From: Tragulus kanchil
Lineage: Eukaryota > Chordata > Mammalia > Artiodactyla > Tragulidae
Assembly (NCBI GenBank): GCA_022376925.1
Contig: JAIOJX010000003.1
Coordinates: 38,983,874-39,047,873, forward strand
DNA: 64,000 nt
Reading direction: 5' to 3'
Below are positions 1 to 11,628 of the stretch, piece after piece (position 1 is the first letter of the stretch; the number at the start of each line of letters is the position of its first letter). The notes below the pieces were generated by a model, which was not told where the DNA came from, ran no database searches, and saw nothing but the letters and a program-made list of their open reading frames with translations. Position numbers and translations under genes: made by a program.

Positions 1-29
1 ATAACAGAAACCTTTTTCTTGCAATCTGG

Positions 30-290
30 ACACTGTTAAGTCCAAGATCATGGTGGTGGCAGGTTTATTTTTTGCCATTTCTAGGCTCATAGGTGGCTGT
101 CTTCTTCTTCTTTTTTTTTATTTTAAAGGTTTGGTGGTTGTCTTCTTATTATAACCTCTTAAGACAGAAGGGGTAAGGTATCTTCATTCATGAGGGCAGA
201 GCCTCATGAGGCCTAATCACCTCCTAGATGCCATCACATTGAGGGATTAGATTTCAATATATAAATTTGGAGGAGTCACCAACATTCAGA
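30..290 (-). mobile_element. MaLR-type LTR fragment
   Basis: Read on the minus strand, this stretch follows the familiar MST/MLT1 (ERVL-MaLR) LTR order. It has a 'gaatgttggtg...aaatttatatattgaaatctaatccc' type start, then 'gatgg-atct-aggaggtgattagg', then 'gagggcagag', and near position 60-30 a piece like 'cttggactt'. It is diverged and non-coding. The subfamily call is from memory of the consensus. A SINE-X was inserted at its upstream edge (target duplication 281-289). Confidence 0.6.
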
Positions 291-987
291 TTTTTTTTTT
301 TAAGTTTTGGCCTCTTTTATTTATTTGTTTATTTATTATTTTTTTTAAAAAAATTTATTTTTAATTTTATTTTACTTTTTACTATTATAGTGTTTTGTTG
401 TTTGTAGATATGTATAATCCCAGATTAGTCATATGTATATCCCTGGCTCCCATCCCTCCTCCATCCCCTTCCCAGTCCCCCCACTATCCCATCCCTCCAG
501 GCCATCTCACAGCGCCCCTGTGGGCTCCCCTACTCCCACAGCGCAATGACAATAGCTGACTTTTTCACATATGATAGTATAGGTTTCCATGTTATCCCCT
601 CTACGTCTTCTACCCCCTGTTCATTCCCCACGATGTCCATAAGTCTGTTCTCTATGCTTGTTTTTCCAACACTTCACTGCGTGTGTTATCATTACCATCT
701 TACTAGATTCCATATATATGTGTTCATATACTGTACTTGTCTTTCTCTTTTTTACTTACTTCACTTTTTATAATAGGTTTATTTATTTATTTTCATCCGT
801 CCTCATTCTTCGGCCTGCGTGGGCCTTCCATTGCAGTGGCTTCAGGGGTGCATGCGCTCCAGAGCGCTGACTCCTAATTGGACACACGGGTCCAGCTGCC
901 TCTGGTACGTGGGATCCTCCCTGGCCAGGGATGGAACCTTGCACTGCAGGGCGGACTCTTTACCCACTGGACCACCAGGGAAGCCCT
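290..987 (-). mobile_element. SINE-X (tRNA-derived), split by an L1 fragment
   Basis: Two halves (290-337 and 777-987) form one minus-strand tRNA-derived SINE: head 'gggcttccctggtggtcc', an A-rich tail with 'ggccaaaa', and the signature 'gcgcatgc...ccagag' middle part. It is flanked by 'aacattcag' (281-289) and 'aacatttag' (988-996), a near-perfect target-site duplication. The gap holds an L1 3' fragment. Confidence 0.75.
338..776 (-). mobile_element. 5'-truncated L1 3' end inside SINE-X
   Basis: Starts with a T-rich run on the plus strand and continues through the ruminant L1 3' UTR pattern: C-rich 'catccctcc...ccccttcccag' stretch, then 'atgacaatagctgac', then 'gtgttatcattaccatcttactag'. 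It is flanked by 'gtttatttatt' at 327-337 and 777-787, which looks like its target-site duplication in the SINE tail. The open frames here are by-products of this element. Confidence 0.75.
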
Positions 988-1091
988 AACATTTAGTTTT
1001 ATAGCAAGTTTGTTAAGGTTTTTTCCCCCGTTTTTTTTCGGGTTTGTCCCAGATATTTTCTGTTTTGTTTTTAGGAGAAGCTAATCATAAA

Positions 1092-1203
1092 TACCGGAGA
1101 AAGAAATGGCAACCTACTCCTGTATTCCTGCCTGGAAAATTCCATGGACAGAGGAGCCTGGCGGGCTACAGTCCATGAGGTCCAAAAGAGTCAGGCATAA
1201 CCG
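1092..1203 (+). mobile_element. Bov-A SINE fragment
   Basis: Matches the Bov-A monomer: 'ggagaaagaaatggcaac', 'cctgcctggaaaattcc', 'cagaggagcctggcggg', 'ctacagtccatgaggtcc'. The tRNA-like head is missing. Confidence 0.85.
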
Positions 1204-1240
1204 ATCACGTGCACGCGCGCACGCGCACACACACACACAA
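1204..1240 (+). repeat. (CA/CG)n simple repeat
   Basis: Alternating purine-pyrimidine run of gcgc/caca units directly after the Bov-A fragment. It probably grew from the SINE tail. Confidence 0.85.
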
Positions 1241-1917
1241 CTGTGGACTTAAGGTGTAGCATACTCGTGGTGTATGAGGACTTTTATACAAATCCATGCC
1301 TGTTCATAATTTTTGAATACTTTATCTTTCCTTTTACAGTTTGGCATAGTTTTGGTTTTGCTCTCTTAAACTACTTGATATTTCTACAATGTCTCATTTT
1401 ATGCTTTGTGTGTGTGTGCACGCTTTTTTGCGAATCTACTGACCGAACCATAAATACATTAAAAAGCACTTGGGGATCATTTAAATGGATGCCTTTTATT
1501 TTTACCAGGGATTTCTTTTGAAGAAAAATTGTATAGACTTTCTTATCTGACAAAAGTACAAATGCCTGGTCATGGGAGGTCTGGCAGATTTCACCGCCGT
1601 TGTCCAGCCTTGAAGCCTTAGACCTGAAGGTCGGACCAGAAGATCCTGAAAGTGCTGGGTTAGGCCTGGATCGCTGTTTTATAAACACAGCCCAGGAGTT
1701 CTGTTCCACATTCAGACCTCTGTGAATTAACTGAGCTGTGGAACTGCTCTCTTCTTTGTGACAAGATGAAAGTAAGATTTGCTTTCAGTGTTGGAGATTA
1801 TGGAGGGGGAGGTTTGCTTTATCTTCTCTGGACTGTTGATTTCCATACTGACTTACTTGAAAGAGTAGGGTAAGACATTTTTCAGCATTTACCTTGTTGA
1901 CTATGTTACTGGAAAAT
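1241..1917. other. Single-copy stretch, nothing recognised
   Basis: No repeat family, exon or RNA gene recognised. Open frames on both strands here lack coding features I can identify. Confidence 0.5.
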
Positions 1918-2432
1918 CATCAAGCCTAAGGATGTCATAGATATGAAATATTAATGATGACTTAGACATCCAGTATAAAGTGTTAAAAGATATCCCTTTT
2001 AATTAGGATACTTCATGGACTTTATTAATTCTTACTGTACAGCATGGTTTTCCTGAATCTATTTGCTCTGCTCTTATACAATTTTCTTTAGACATTGACT
2101 TGGGATAACAATTTAGTAGTTACCCAGGCATCAACATAGAAGTGTTTCTCTTTGACAGTCTGTCTTAATCTGTTTTAACTCTAGAAAAAATGAAAGTAAT
2201 AGGTAATGTATTTGGATACGATTTTTAGATCACCTTCATATAGATCATGTCATATGAATCTTACGACTGTCAGGTAAGTAGTCATGACAGATGTCTTTAT
2301 CAAAATAGCTTTTGCCTGAGTTTAATTTCATGGTGAAGATCACACAGGAACTGGATAGCTTTGCATGGTCAAAGGTGTTTGTATTTTTGTTAATTTTTTT
2401 GAAGTATCATTGATATAAAATATTGTATACAT

Positions 2433-2658
2433 TGGCTTCCTAGATGGTACTAGTGGTAAAGAACCTGCCTGCCAATGCAGGAGACATAAGAAGTGTGGGT
2501 TCGATCCCTGGGTCGGGAAGATCCCCTGGAGGAGGGCGTGGGAATCCACTCCAGTGTTCTTGCCTGGAGAATCCCGTGGACAGAGGAGCTGATGGGCTAC
2601 AGTTCATGGGGTCGCAAAGAATCAGACTCGACCGAAGCAACATAGCACAGCACAGCAC
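2433..2658 (+). mobile_element. Bov-tA SINE
   Basis: tRNA-derived head ('ggcttcctagatggtactag', B-box-like 'ggttcgatccc') followed by the Bov-A body ('ctccagtgttcttgcctgg', 'gacagaggagctgatggg'). Inserted in L1 sequence. Confidence 0.92.
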
Positions 2659-3512
2659 CTTATACAAGTCACAGGCTTACAATATAGTGATTTGCAATTT
2701 TTAAAGGTTATACTCTATAGTTATTGTAAAATGTTGCCTATACTCCCCATGCTGTACAATATATCCTTGTAGCTTAGATTTTATGTGTGATCGTTTGTAC
2801 CTTTTCCTCTCCTACCCCTGCTTTACCCCTGTCACCCACTGGTAACTACTTGTTTTTTCTCTATCTCAGAGTTTGCTTCTTTTTAATTATAGGCACTAGT
2901 TTGTATTTTTTATATTCCGCATATAAATGATATCACAGATATTTTTTTTGTTATCTTTTCTGGAGACATATTTAGTAACAATTTACCTTGTAGTTACCAT
3001 CAAGCCTAAGGATGTCATAGATATGAAATATTAATGATGACTTAGACATCCAGTATAAAGTGTTAAAAGATATCCCTTTTAATTAGGATACTTCATGGAC
3101 TTTATTAATTCTTACTGTACAGCATGGTTTTCCTGAATCTATTTGCTCTGCTCTTATACAATTTTCTTTAGACATTGACTTGGGATAACAATTTAGTAGT
3201 TACCCAGGCATCAACATAGAAGTGTTTCTCTTTGACAGTCTGTCTTAATCTGTTTTAACTCTAGAAAAAATGAAAGTAATAGGTAATGTATTTGGATACG
3301 ATTTTTAGATCACCTTCATATAGATCATGTCATATGAATCTTACGACTGTCAGGTAAGTAGTCATGACAGATGTCTTTATCAAAATAGCTTTTGCCTGAG
3401 TTTAATTTCATGGTGAAGATCACACAGGAACTGGATAGCTTTGCATGGTCAAAGGTGTTTGTATTTTTGTTAATTTTTTTGAAGTATCATTGATATAAAA
3501 TATTGTATACAT

Positions 3513-3737
3513 TGGCTTCCTAGATGGTACTAGTGGTAAGAACCTGCCTGCCAATGCAGGAGACATAAGAAGTGTGGGTTCGATCCCTGGGTCGGGAAGA
3601 TCCCCTGGAGGAGGGCGTGGGAATCCACTCCAGTGTTCTTGCCTGGAGAATCCCGTGGACAGAGGAGCTGATGGGCTACAGTTCATGGGGTCGCAAAGAA
3701 TCAGACTCGACCGAAGCAACATAGCACAGCACAGCAC
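3513..3737 (+). mobile_element. Bov-tA SINE (second copy through duplication 1)
   Basis: Same element as 2433-2658, one base shorter. It is not an independent insertion. Confidence 0.92.
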
Positions 3738-4450
3738 CTTATACAAGTCACAGGCTTACAATATAGTGATTTGCAATTTTTAAAGGTTATACTCTATAGT
3801 TATTGTAAAATGTTGCCTATACTCCCCATGCTGTACAATATATCCTTGTAGCTTAGATTTTATGTGTGATCGTTTGTACCTTTTCCTCTCCTACCCCTGC
3901 TTTACCCCTGTCACCCACTGGTAACTACTTGTTTTTTCTCTATCTCAGAGTTTGCTTCTTTTTAATTATAGGCACTAGTTTGTATTTTTTATATTCCGCA
4001 TATAAATGATATCACAGAATAGTTATCTTTCTTTGTCTGACTTACTTCACTTAGTATAATAGCCTCCAGTTCCATCCATGTTACTGCAAATGGCAATATT
4101 TCATTCTTTTTTTATGACTGAATAATATTCCATTGCATGTATGTACTAAATCTGCTTTATCCATTCATCTGTTGATGGACACTTACGTTGCTTCCATACC
4201 TTGGCTGCTAGGAAGTATTTTTGAAATAGTGGTTTTTCCGGGTAGGGGGGGATATATGATATATGTACAGGAGTACAATTGCTGGATCATATGGTCCTTC
4301 TTTTTTTTTTTTTATATGGTACTTCTATTTTTAATTTTTTTTAGGAACCTCCATGCTGTTTACCCTTGTGGCTGCACCAGTTTACCTTCCTTCCAAAAGT
4401 GTGTGAGGGTTTTCTTTCCTTCACATTCTCACCAACGTTTGTTGTGTTCT

Positions 4451-4642
4451 TTTTTTTTTTTAATTTTTATTTTACTTTTTACTTTTGCAGAGTTTTGTTG
4501 TTTACAGATATGTATGATCCCAGATTAGTCACATGTATATCCCCCCCCATTCCACCCTTCCAGGCTATCTCACAGCACCCCTGCAGGATCCCCTTTTCTC
4601 ACAGTGCAATGACAATAGCTATTTTTTTCATATATGATAGTA
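4451..4642 (-). mobile_element. Short L1 3' fragment with target-site duplication
   Basis: A T run, then 'gagttttgttgtttacagat', 'cagattagtcacatgtatat', 'gcaatgacaatagct': the same L1 3' UTR type as 338-776. Flanked by 'ttgttgtgttcttt' at 4439-4452 and 4643-4656, a 14-bp perfect duplication. It interrupts the older L1. Confidence 0.85.
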
Positions 4643-4656
4643 TTGTTGTGTTCTTT

Positions 4657-5218
4657 GTGCTGTGTGATGGTAAATGATGAGCCAGCGAAAGAATTTAAAG
4701 ATGTATGCATATCTGTTCTTTTCCATCCTTGACCTTTAATAATAGACATCATAGTATGAGTAAATGTCTTATGCCTCTTTGCATTGCTTTCCTCTGTTTA
4801 TGCATTTATATATGCATGCCTGTTCTTAAGCATGCATCCACCCACAGGCAAAGGCACACCAAGTGTTCATCTTGAGCAGATTGCTGTTGTGGTATTTCTT
4901 GATCCTCAGACTATGAATAGGGACCTGATGCCTGTTAGAGGCTTCATCCTTTTTCTAGCAGGTGATTTTACAATGTGAAAGCATAGTGTGGTAATTTTAC
5001 TTTTGCATTGATGCTAAGAGTGAGAAACCAAAACCATTCTCACGCGCAGCTGGGATTGTCACCCCGTGTGACTCTGTGTGGTGATCTGGACATGTGGTAG
5101 GAGAGATTTGGTGATAGTTGGGCGATTCGGCAGTGGCAGTTTCCACAGTTAATTTATTCTTATCTCCAGGATGCATGGGTTTTGAGGCAGTGGAGCTCTG
5201 TCATAATTATTTTTCTTA
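4657..5218. other. Single-copy stretch, nothing recognised
   Basis: The first bases end the older L1. After about 4690 no repeat, exon or RNA is recognised. Confidence 0.5.
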
Positions 5219-5858
5219 GAGTTAGCCACTAAAGACTCAAGCTGTAATAATTGGAAATATGGGAGCCGTAGGAAATGTGTGGTGAAGAGGGTCTCAGTCA
5301 CAACTTGTGTTCTCCTTTCTACCTCGCTCTCCATCTGCCCTGTGGATGTTTGAGGCAGGCTTTGTTCCAAGAAGACAAAGATTTTGGAATACTGCCTCTT
5401 AGACTTTGTGATTCCATTTCAGAATGAGCCAGTGAGCTCATTCAGGGAACGGTGTCTCTAAAATTACTTTGGAAGAAAATTTGTTTCTCATTTGCCTAGT
5501 ATGGTATTGTTTCTGTTGTACTCAGTCTCTGATTCTATACCTAGAGTGACTTAGCTTCTAAGAGGTTTAGTTTTTTTCAGAAGAGTTAAATAAGACGATT
5601 ATATATTCATTCCTGACTTGGTGGGTTTTTTTTTTGTTTGTTTGTTTGTCTGTTTAGAAAAGTCTCTTACAGATTCAGATAGGCAAACAGCATACCAGTT
5701 TTCCAATATTTGTTATTACATATATGATTTAAAAAAGCAAGGGTAGAGCAGAAATGTGCTGGAGGGTAGGTTCCCAGGTAAATTTTCAGATTTTTATCTT
5801 TAGAAAGTCTGATTTGGTAGTTAACATCAGACCCCTAGTGTAGAATGGTACAGAGCAT

Positions 5859-5862
5859 ATGT

Positions 5863-5928
<66 letters not shown>
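5859..5928 (+). repeat. (TG)n(AG)n compound microsatellite
   Basis: A (TG) run followed directly by an (AG) run. The minus-strand open frame across it is a chance product of the repeat. Confidence 0.95.
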
Positions 5929-6959
5929 TCTGTCTCTTGGGATGAAGCATATGTATTATAATGTGTGAGCTTTGCTTGCTTTACTTCTTGTTCTCCCTTC
6001 CCAGAGAAAAAATAAAAGCCTCCCAAACTATAATAACCAAACAGTCCTTTTCTAAAGTCACCATTTTCACAACCTCTGTAAGTTTTATACCTATAGAGAA
6101 TACCAGGTATTAAAAACCAAGTTTTATATTCGTTGCTTCCTGACTTCATTTGGATGGTTCATACTCTTGTAATCTCTTTCAGTTATTCTTCCTGTTGCTA
6201 AACCATGAGGGGAATGTTTCCCAAAGTGCATCAGCAATTGATGAATATTCGCAAAATTAATTATGAGAAACATAATATTTTCTTTTTGCTCCTCTAAGCC
6301 ACAGACAGTTACTTAAACTGTGAGTTAGCCACTAAAGACTCAAGCTGTAATAATTGGAAATATGGGAGCCGAGGAAATGTGTGGTGAAGAGGGTCTCAGT
6401 CACAACTTGTGTTCTCCTTTCTACCTCGCTCTCCATCTGCCCTGTGGATGTTTGAGGCAGGCTTTGTTCCAAGAAGGCAAAGATTTTGGAATACTGCCTC
6501 TTAGACTTTGTGATTCCATTTCAGAATGAGCCAGTGAGCTCATTCAGGGAACGGTGTCTCTAAAATTACTTTGGAAGAAAATTTGTTTCTCATTTGCCTA
6601 GTATGGTATTGTTTCTGTTGTACTCAGTCTCTGATTCTATACCTAGAGTGACTTAGCTTCTAAGAGGTTTAGTTTTTTTCAGAAGAGTTAAATAAGACGA
6701 TTATATATTCATTCCTGACTTGGTGGGTTTTTTTTTTGTTTGTTTGTTTGTCTGTTTAGAAAAGTCTCTTACAGATTCAGATAGGCAAACAGCATACCAG
6801 TTTTCCAATATTTGTTATTACATATATGATTTAAAAAAGCAAGGGTAGAGCAGAAATGTGCTGGAGGGTAGGTTCCCAGGTAAATTTTCAGATTTTTATC
6901 TTTAGAAAGTCTGATTTGGTAGTTAACATCAGACCCCTAGTGTAGAATGGTACAGAGCA

Positions 6960-6964
6960 TATGT

Positions 6965-7031
<67 letters not shown>
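6960..7031 (+). repeat. (TG)n(AG)n compound microsatellite, duplicated copy
   Basis: Same locus as 5859-5928. The TG part is shorter and the AG part longer than in the first copy. Confidence 0.95.
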
Positions 7032-7034
<3 letters not shown>

Positions 7035-7427
7035 TCTCTTGGGATGAAGCATATGTATTATAATGTGTGAGCTTTGCTTGCTTTACTTCTTGTTCTCCCT
7101 TCCCAGAGAAAAAATAAAAGCCTCCCAAACTATAATAACCAAACAGTCCTTTTCTAAAGTCACCATTTTCACAACCTCTGTAAGTTTTATACCTATAGAG
7201 AATACCAGGTATTAAAAACCAAGTTTTATATTCGTTGCTTCCTGACTTCATTTGGATGGTTCATACTCTTGTAATCTCTTTCAGTTATTCTTCCTGTTGC
7301 TAAACCATGAGGGGAATGTTTCCCAAAGTGCATCAGCAATTGATGAATATTCGCAAAATTAATTATGAGAAACATAATATTTTCTTTTTGCTCCTCTAAG
7401 CCACAGACAGTTACTTAAACTGTGAGT

Positions 7428-7912
7428 AGAGCACTGCTGTGACTGCTGTGAGGGATGCAAAGATAGACGAGTGAGACCAGTTGTCCCAACCCTTACATGA
7501 TGTTCAAATCTGGAGGAGAGAGATGTTTATGAAGAACTTGAGAGCGTGAGTATGGAACTAAGGGCAATGCCACAAGCTCTAAATGCAGCGGGGGTGTGTC
7601 TCAGGCTTCAGGATGGGGTGACAGCAGTGTGAGGCTGATGGCCTCCTTTGAAAGGTCTGCTTTAATAAAGTTGATATACCTGGTACTTCAAAGTTAGTGT
7701 TTTGTCAATAATTCGCTCTCTTTTTCTTTCGTTTGAAGATTTTTTGATTTGGGGGTGTTTTCCCTTTCATGTAGCTTTTGGACATCAAGACCTTTCTGTG
7801 GTTAGTACCAGACATGGGGTTGAGCAAGACTGCTTCCAAGCCTGTGGAGACATTTGTCCCATGGGGTAAGAGCTTGACCCAGTGACTGAGGAGTTCCGAG
7901 AATCTCAAACTG
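7428..7912. other. Single-copy stretch, nothing recognised
   Basis: No repeat family or gene signal recognised. Confidence 0.5.
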
Positions 7913-8715
7913 TGTTACTAGGAAATGAACTTAAATTTGAGATGACTAAGAAAAGCATTTGAGTTATTGTGTTTATCCTAGCCTAGAATCACAGGGTTAG
8001 CAATAGACGAACGTAAGAAAAAGTTTCACCTCTAATCAATTGTTCGCCATATGCATGATACTTCCTGTGCAACCATTTAGTGACAGGAATCAATCCCTGT
8101 GTTAGTTTTGAAAAAGTGACTTGCCTGAAACATTACCTAAAATAATTTTGAAAAGGCAGTTGCCAAAAACAACAGTATCATTACAAAACTTAAAAATCAT
8201 TAAATGACTATTTTCCTGGATCAGATTTTCATAATTTTTAATAATTAATTGATATGGAGAGATAATGAAACCTACGGTATAAAAATCTAGCAAAGACTTC
8301 CCTTCAAAGGAATTATACGAGGACAGCCTTAAAATGGGGACTGAACAGAAGAAGTGGCTGTGGGCTAACTTGATCGTGAGAGTTTTACAGTCTCATAGAG
8401 TTATCTTCCTTCCCCGACTTTCAGAACCTAGAATCTGTGGAGACAGTAGTGGCTGAAATTGATTGATGTCTTCACCTGCTTGAGTTTATTTCCTCTCCAA
8501 CTGGGTTATTCAGTCTCCTCCTTTCCTTTGGCAGCTTTATTGCCTTTTTATTTATTTATTTTTCAATTTGAAAAGAAAACCCTCCTTCTTTCACAAGTTG
8601 TAGCCAGTTACTAGTTCTAACAAACCACCTCTTGTCCAAAACAGTGCTTCTTTGTATTTTTACTGCTGTATTAACCAGAGAGGAAATATACATATTAGTG
8701 TGCCCGTCCCTTTTA

Positions 8716-8981
8716 AAAAAATTTTGGCCTCTTTTCTTGGTTATTTATTTATATATTTCCATCCATCTTTATTCTTTGACCTGCGTGGGCCTCCCATCAT
8801 GGTGGCCTCTCTCGTTGCAGAGCACCGGCTCTGGGTGCGTGCGCTCCAGAGCGCTGGCTCGTAATTGGACACAACCGTCCAGCTGCTCCACGGCACGTGG
8901 GATTCTCCTGGGCCAGGGATCCAACTGGGGCGCCTTGCACTGCAAGGTGGTGTCCTTACCACTGGACCACCAGGAAGCCCT
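8716..8981 (-). mobile_element. SINE-X
   Basis: Minus-strand element: tail 'ttttggcctcttttcttgg', 'tccatctttattctttg', 'cctcccatcatggtggcctc', middle 'gggtgcgtgcgctccagagc', 'acgtgggattctcctgggcc', head 'ccactggaccacc'. Its head end has several missing bases compared with 9816-10083. Confidence 0.9.
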
Positions 8982-9815
8982 GTTTTTGCTGTTTTTCTTC
9001 CAAAAACCGCATGTTACTAGGAAATGAACTAAATTGAGATGACTAAGAAAAGCATTTGAGTTATTGTGTTTATCCTAGCCTAGAATCACAGGGTTAGCAA
9101 TAGACGAACGTAAGAAAAAGTTTCACCTCTAATCAATTGTTCGCCATATGCATGACACTTCCTGTGCAACCATTTAGTGACAGGGATCAATCCCTGTGTT
9201 AGTTTTGAAAAAGTGACTTGCCTGAAACATTACCTAAAATAATTTTGAAAAGGCAGTTGCCAAAAACAACAGTATCATTACAAAACTTAAAAATCATTAA
9301 ATGACTATTTTCCTGGATCAGATTTTCATAATTTTTAATAATTAATTGATATGGAGAGATAATGAAACCTACGGTATAAAAATCTAGCAAAGACTTCCCT
9401 TCAAAGGAATTATACGAGGACAGCCTTAAAATGGGGACTGAACAGAAGAAGTGGCTGTGGGCTAACTTGATCGTGAGAGTTTTACAGTCTCATAGAGTTA
9501 TTTTCCCTTTCCCCCGACTTTCAGAACCTAGAATCTGTGGAGACAGTAGTGGCTGAAATTGATTGATGTCTTCACCTGCTTGAGTTTATTTCCTCTCCAA
9601 CTGGGTTATTCAGTCTCCTCCTTTCCTTTGGCAGCTTTATTGCCTTTTTATTTATTTATTTTTCAATTTGAAAAGAAAACCCTCCTTCTTTCACAAGTTG
9701 TAGCCAGTTACTAGTTCTAACAAACCACCTCTTGTCCAAAACAGTGCTTCTTTGTATTTTTACTGCTGTATTAACCAGAGAGGAAATATACATATTAGTG
9801 TGCCCGTCCCTTTTA

Positions 9816-10083
9816 AAAAAATTTTGGCCTCTTTTCTTGGTTATTTATTTATATATTTCCATCCATCTTTATTCTTTGACCTGCGTGGGCCTCCCATCAT
9901 GGTGGCCTCTCTCGTTGCAGAGCACCGGCTCTGGGTGCGTGCGCTCCAGAGCGCTGGCTCGTAATTGGACACAACCGTCCAGCTGCTCCACGGCACGTGG
10001 GATTCTCCTGGGCCAGGGATGGAACTGGCGCCCCTTGCACTGCAAGGTGGTGTCCTTACCCACTGGACCACCAGGGAAGCCCT
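9816..10083 (-). mobile_element. SINE-X (second copy through duplication 3)
   Basis: Cleaner version of the element at 8716-8981, with the complete head 'cccactggaccaccagggaa'. The open frames on both strands here come from the SINE. Confidence 0.9.
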
Positions 10084-10084
10084 G

Positions 10085-10429
10085 CACCCCACTTTTTTTG
10101 GAAACCAATTATATGGAAATTTACTGAGATACTTCCCTATAATTTACCAGTTAGCTTTAAACAGAGAAAAGACCTTTAAATATATAGATATCTATATAAA
10201 TTAAGCATTAATATAGGTAAAATTGCAATGAAATAGTAGCAAATTTCTCTTGACTAAGAGCAAATGCCAGCTCCCTGTGTCGATCTAGTTTGTGATGATT
10301 ACTTTGGGCCAATGTTTTTAGTTTCTAGTTTAGAGTGTTACTGGGTTTTGAAACTTTCCCTCCCAAGATTAGCTTTGGTGTAATGCCTTTATAATACAGT
10401 TAGGTCATTTAGCCTAACTAGTAGGGATT
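10085..10429. other. Single-copy stretch, nothing recognised
   Basis: A-rich and T-rich sequence without a recognised repeat or gene. Confidence 0.5.
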
Positions 10430-10715
10430 GCTGGAGAAGGAAATGGCAACCCACTCCAGGATTCTTGCCTGGAAAATGTCATGGATGGAGAAGCCTGGTG
10501 AGCTACAGTCCATAGGGTCTCATATGTATGTATGGGCCTTCCCTGATGGTTCAGTTGTGAGCAGGAGATCAGGGTTCCATTGCTAGGTTGGGAAGATCCC
10601 CCTGGAGGAGGGCATGACAACACACTCTGGTATTCTTGCCTAGAGAATCCTAAACGGACCAGCTTCTGACGGGCTGTAGTCCAGGGGGCCACACAGAACC
10701 GGACACGACTTAAGT
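10430..10715 (+). mobile_element. Bov-A fragment plus Bov-tA SINE
   Basis: 10430-10520 is a Bov-A monomer ('ggagaaggaaatggcaaccc', 'gattcttgcctggaaaat'). From about 10537 a second unit starts with a tRNA-like head ('gggccttccctgatggttca') and continues into another Bov-A body. This is either a dimer or two neighbouring insertions. Confidence 0.85.
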
Positions 10716-11628
10716 AACTTCCCAGCAGTGGCAGTAAGGATTTCAGCTTTAAATGTGGCCTTGTATTTTGAAAATATAATCTGAGTTAAAACTATAAGGT
10801 AAATTAAAGGAAAACTGCCGAACAGGTGGTGGCTAGACCTAGAAACGAATGGAAGACTGAAACAGAAATTATTTTAAAATCTAAAAATAGCTGATACTTG
10901 ACGGAATTCTGTATTTTCATTTATAGATAAAGTATCCCATTAATATCTCCTATTCTGCAACATTTAGAAATGCACTGAAGACCCCTGTATCCTTATTTTT
11001 ATTAGAAAAGACTATTTTTCTCAGTAGACACATTACCTTTAACATAAATGCCCAGAAAAGATCCTTTACACTATCTTCCTGGACAGTGATAAAAGATAAT
11101 TCATTAAACATGTAATAGAAGAACAGCAGTTTTTAAAAAGACGGATTTAAATATTGGATAGGATTGAATTTTGGAAGAATTTTCCTTGATAATGAAAAAT
11201 ATACAGTAGAAATCCTCAGTATTTTCTATTTTCAAAATTTCCAAAATTAATTCATTTTCCATTTGAAATGATTAATGGATCTTGGCTTGACAAATAATGT
11301 GCTAATAGATACTATGCTATCAAAGGGCATTTTAAGATGGAGATAAAGGAAATAGTATCTGATGCTGTTTGTTACAGCTTCACATCTTCGTTTTGGGAGA
11401 CAAAGGACACTCTAATATCATCCTGTAGCTGTTCTGGAAGCAATGACTTTTTGAGTTCAGGTCTGAATTATTTTGATGTTTTTTTTGCCTTTTGCTTTTT
11501 TTCAGACAGCATCCCAGGGAACTCTACGAGGTCAGGGGACAGATGGACTCTTCTTTGCTTAGTAGTTTACAATGTAGATCTGCTATATTAATCCCCTGAA
11601 ATGCAACCTGTGTGTGTTGCAGTGTGTT
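10716..11628. other. AT-rich single-copy stretch, nothing recognised
   Basis: No repeat family recognised. The 84-residue plus-strand frame at 11337-11591 has no splice context or family resemblance I can see. Confidence 0.5.

Larger units (their letters stand above)
1918..4018 (+). repeat. Direct duplication 1: 1918-2939 and 2998-4018
   Basis: The two copies are offset by 1080 bp and nearly identical. Copy 2 lacks one A at the Bov-tA head (near 3538). The 58-bp spacer 2940-2997 is not independent sequence. Its left part resembles what follows copy 2, and its right part shares 'ttaccttgt' with what precedes copy 1, as expected of two error-rich ends joined together. Inferred assembly artefact. 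Confidence 0.95.
2385..4438 (-). mobile_element. L1 3' region, minus strand (contains duplication 1)
   Basis: T-rich start near 2385, then the L1 3' UTR pattern 'tattgtaaaatgttgcctat', 'ccccatgctgtacaatatat', 'cctttacccctgtcacccac'-like text, then at 4019-4438 'cttagtataatagcctccag', 'gaataatattccattgcatg', 'ccattcatctgttgatggac', 'ggatcatatgg'. All are standard L1 3' end sequence in reverse. It is broken by a Bov-tA and by duplication 1. No open reading frame survives. Confidence 0.85.
5219..7427 (+). repeat. Direct duplication 2: 5219-6326 and 6322-7427
   Basis: Offset 1103 bp, joined with no spacer at a shared 'gagt'. Differences are small indels ('ccgtagg' to 'ccgagg'), one substitution ('agacaaag' to 'aggcaaag') and the length of a (TG)n(AG)n microsatellite. 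Otherwise single-copy sequence with no gene recognised. Inferred assembly artefact. Confidence 0.95.
7913..10084 (+). repeat. Direct duplication 3: 7913-8982 and 9012-10084
   Basis: Offset 1099 bp. Scattered differences include 'gatacttcc' versus 'gacacttcc' and 'gacaggaatc' versus 'gacagggatc', which look like real alleles, plus homopolymer indels. The first copy of the SINE head has lost bases. The 29-bp spacer 8983-9011 looks like a garbled version of what follows copy 2. Inferred assembly artefact. Confidence 0.95.

Noticed and set aside
5859..7031. CRISPR-like or regularly spaced repeat array
   Set aside because: This is a dinucleotide microsatellite, and the host is a mammal. No short repeat/spacer pattern exists anywhere in the window.
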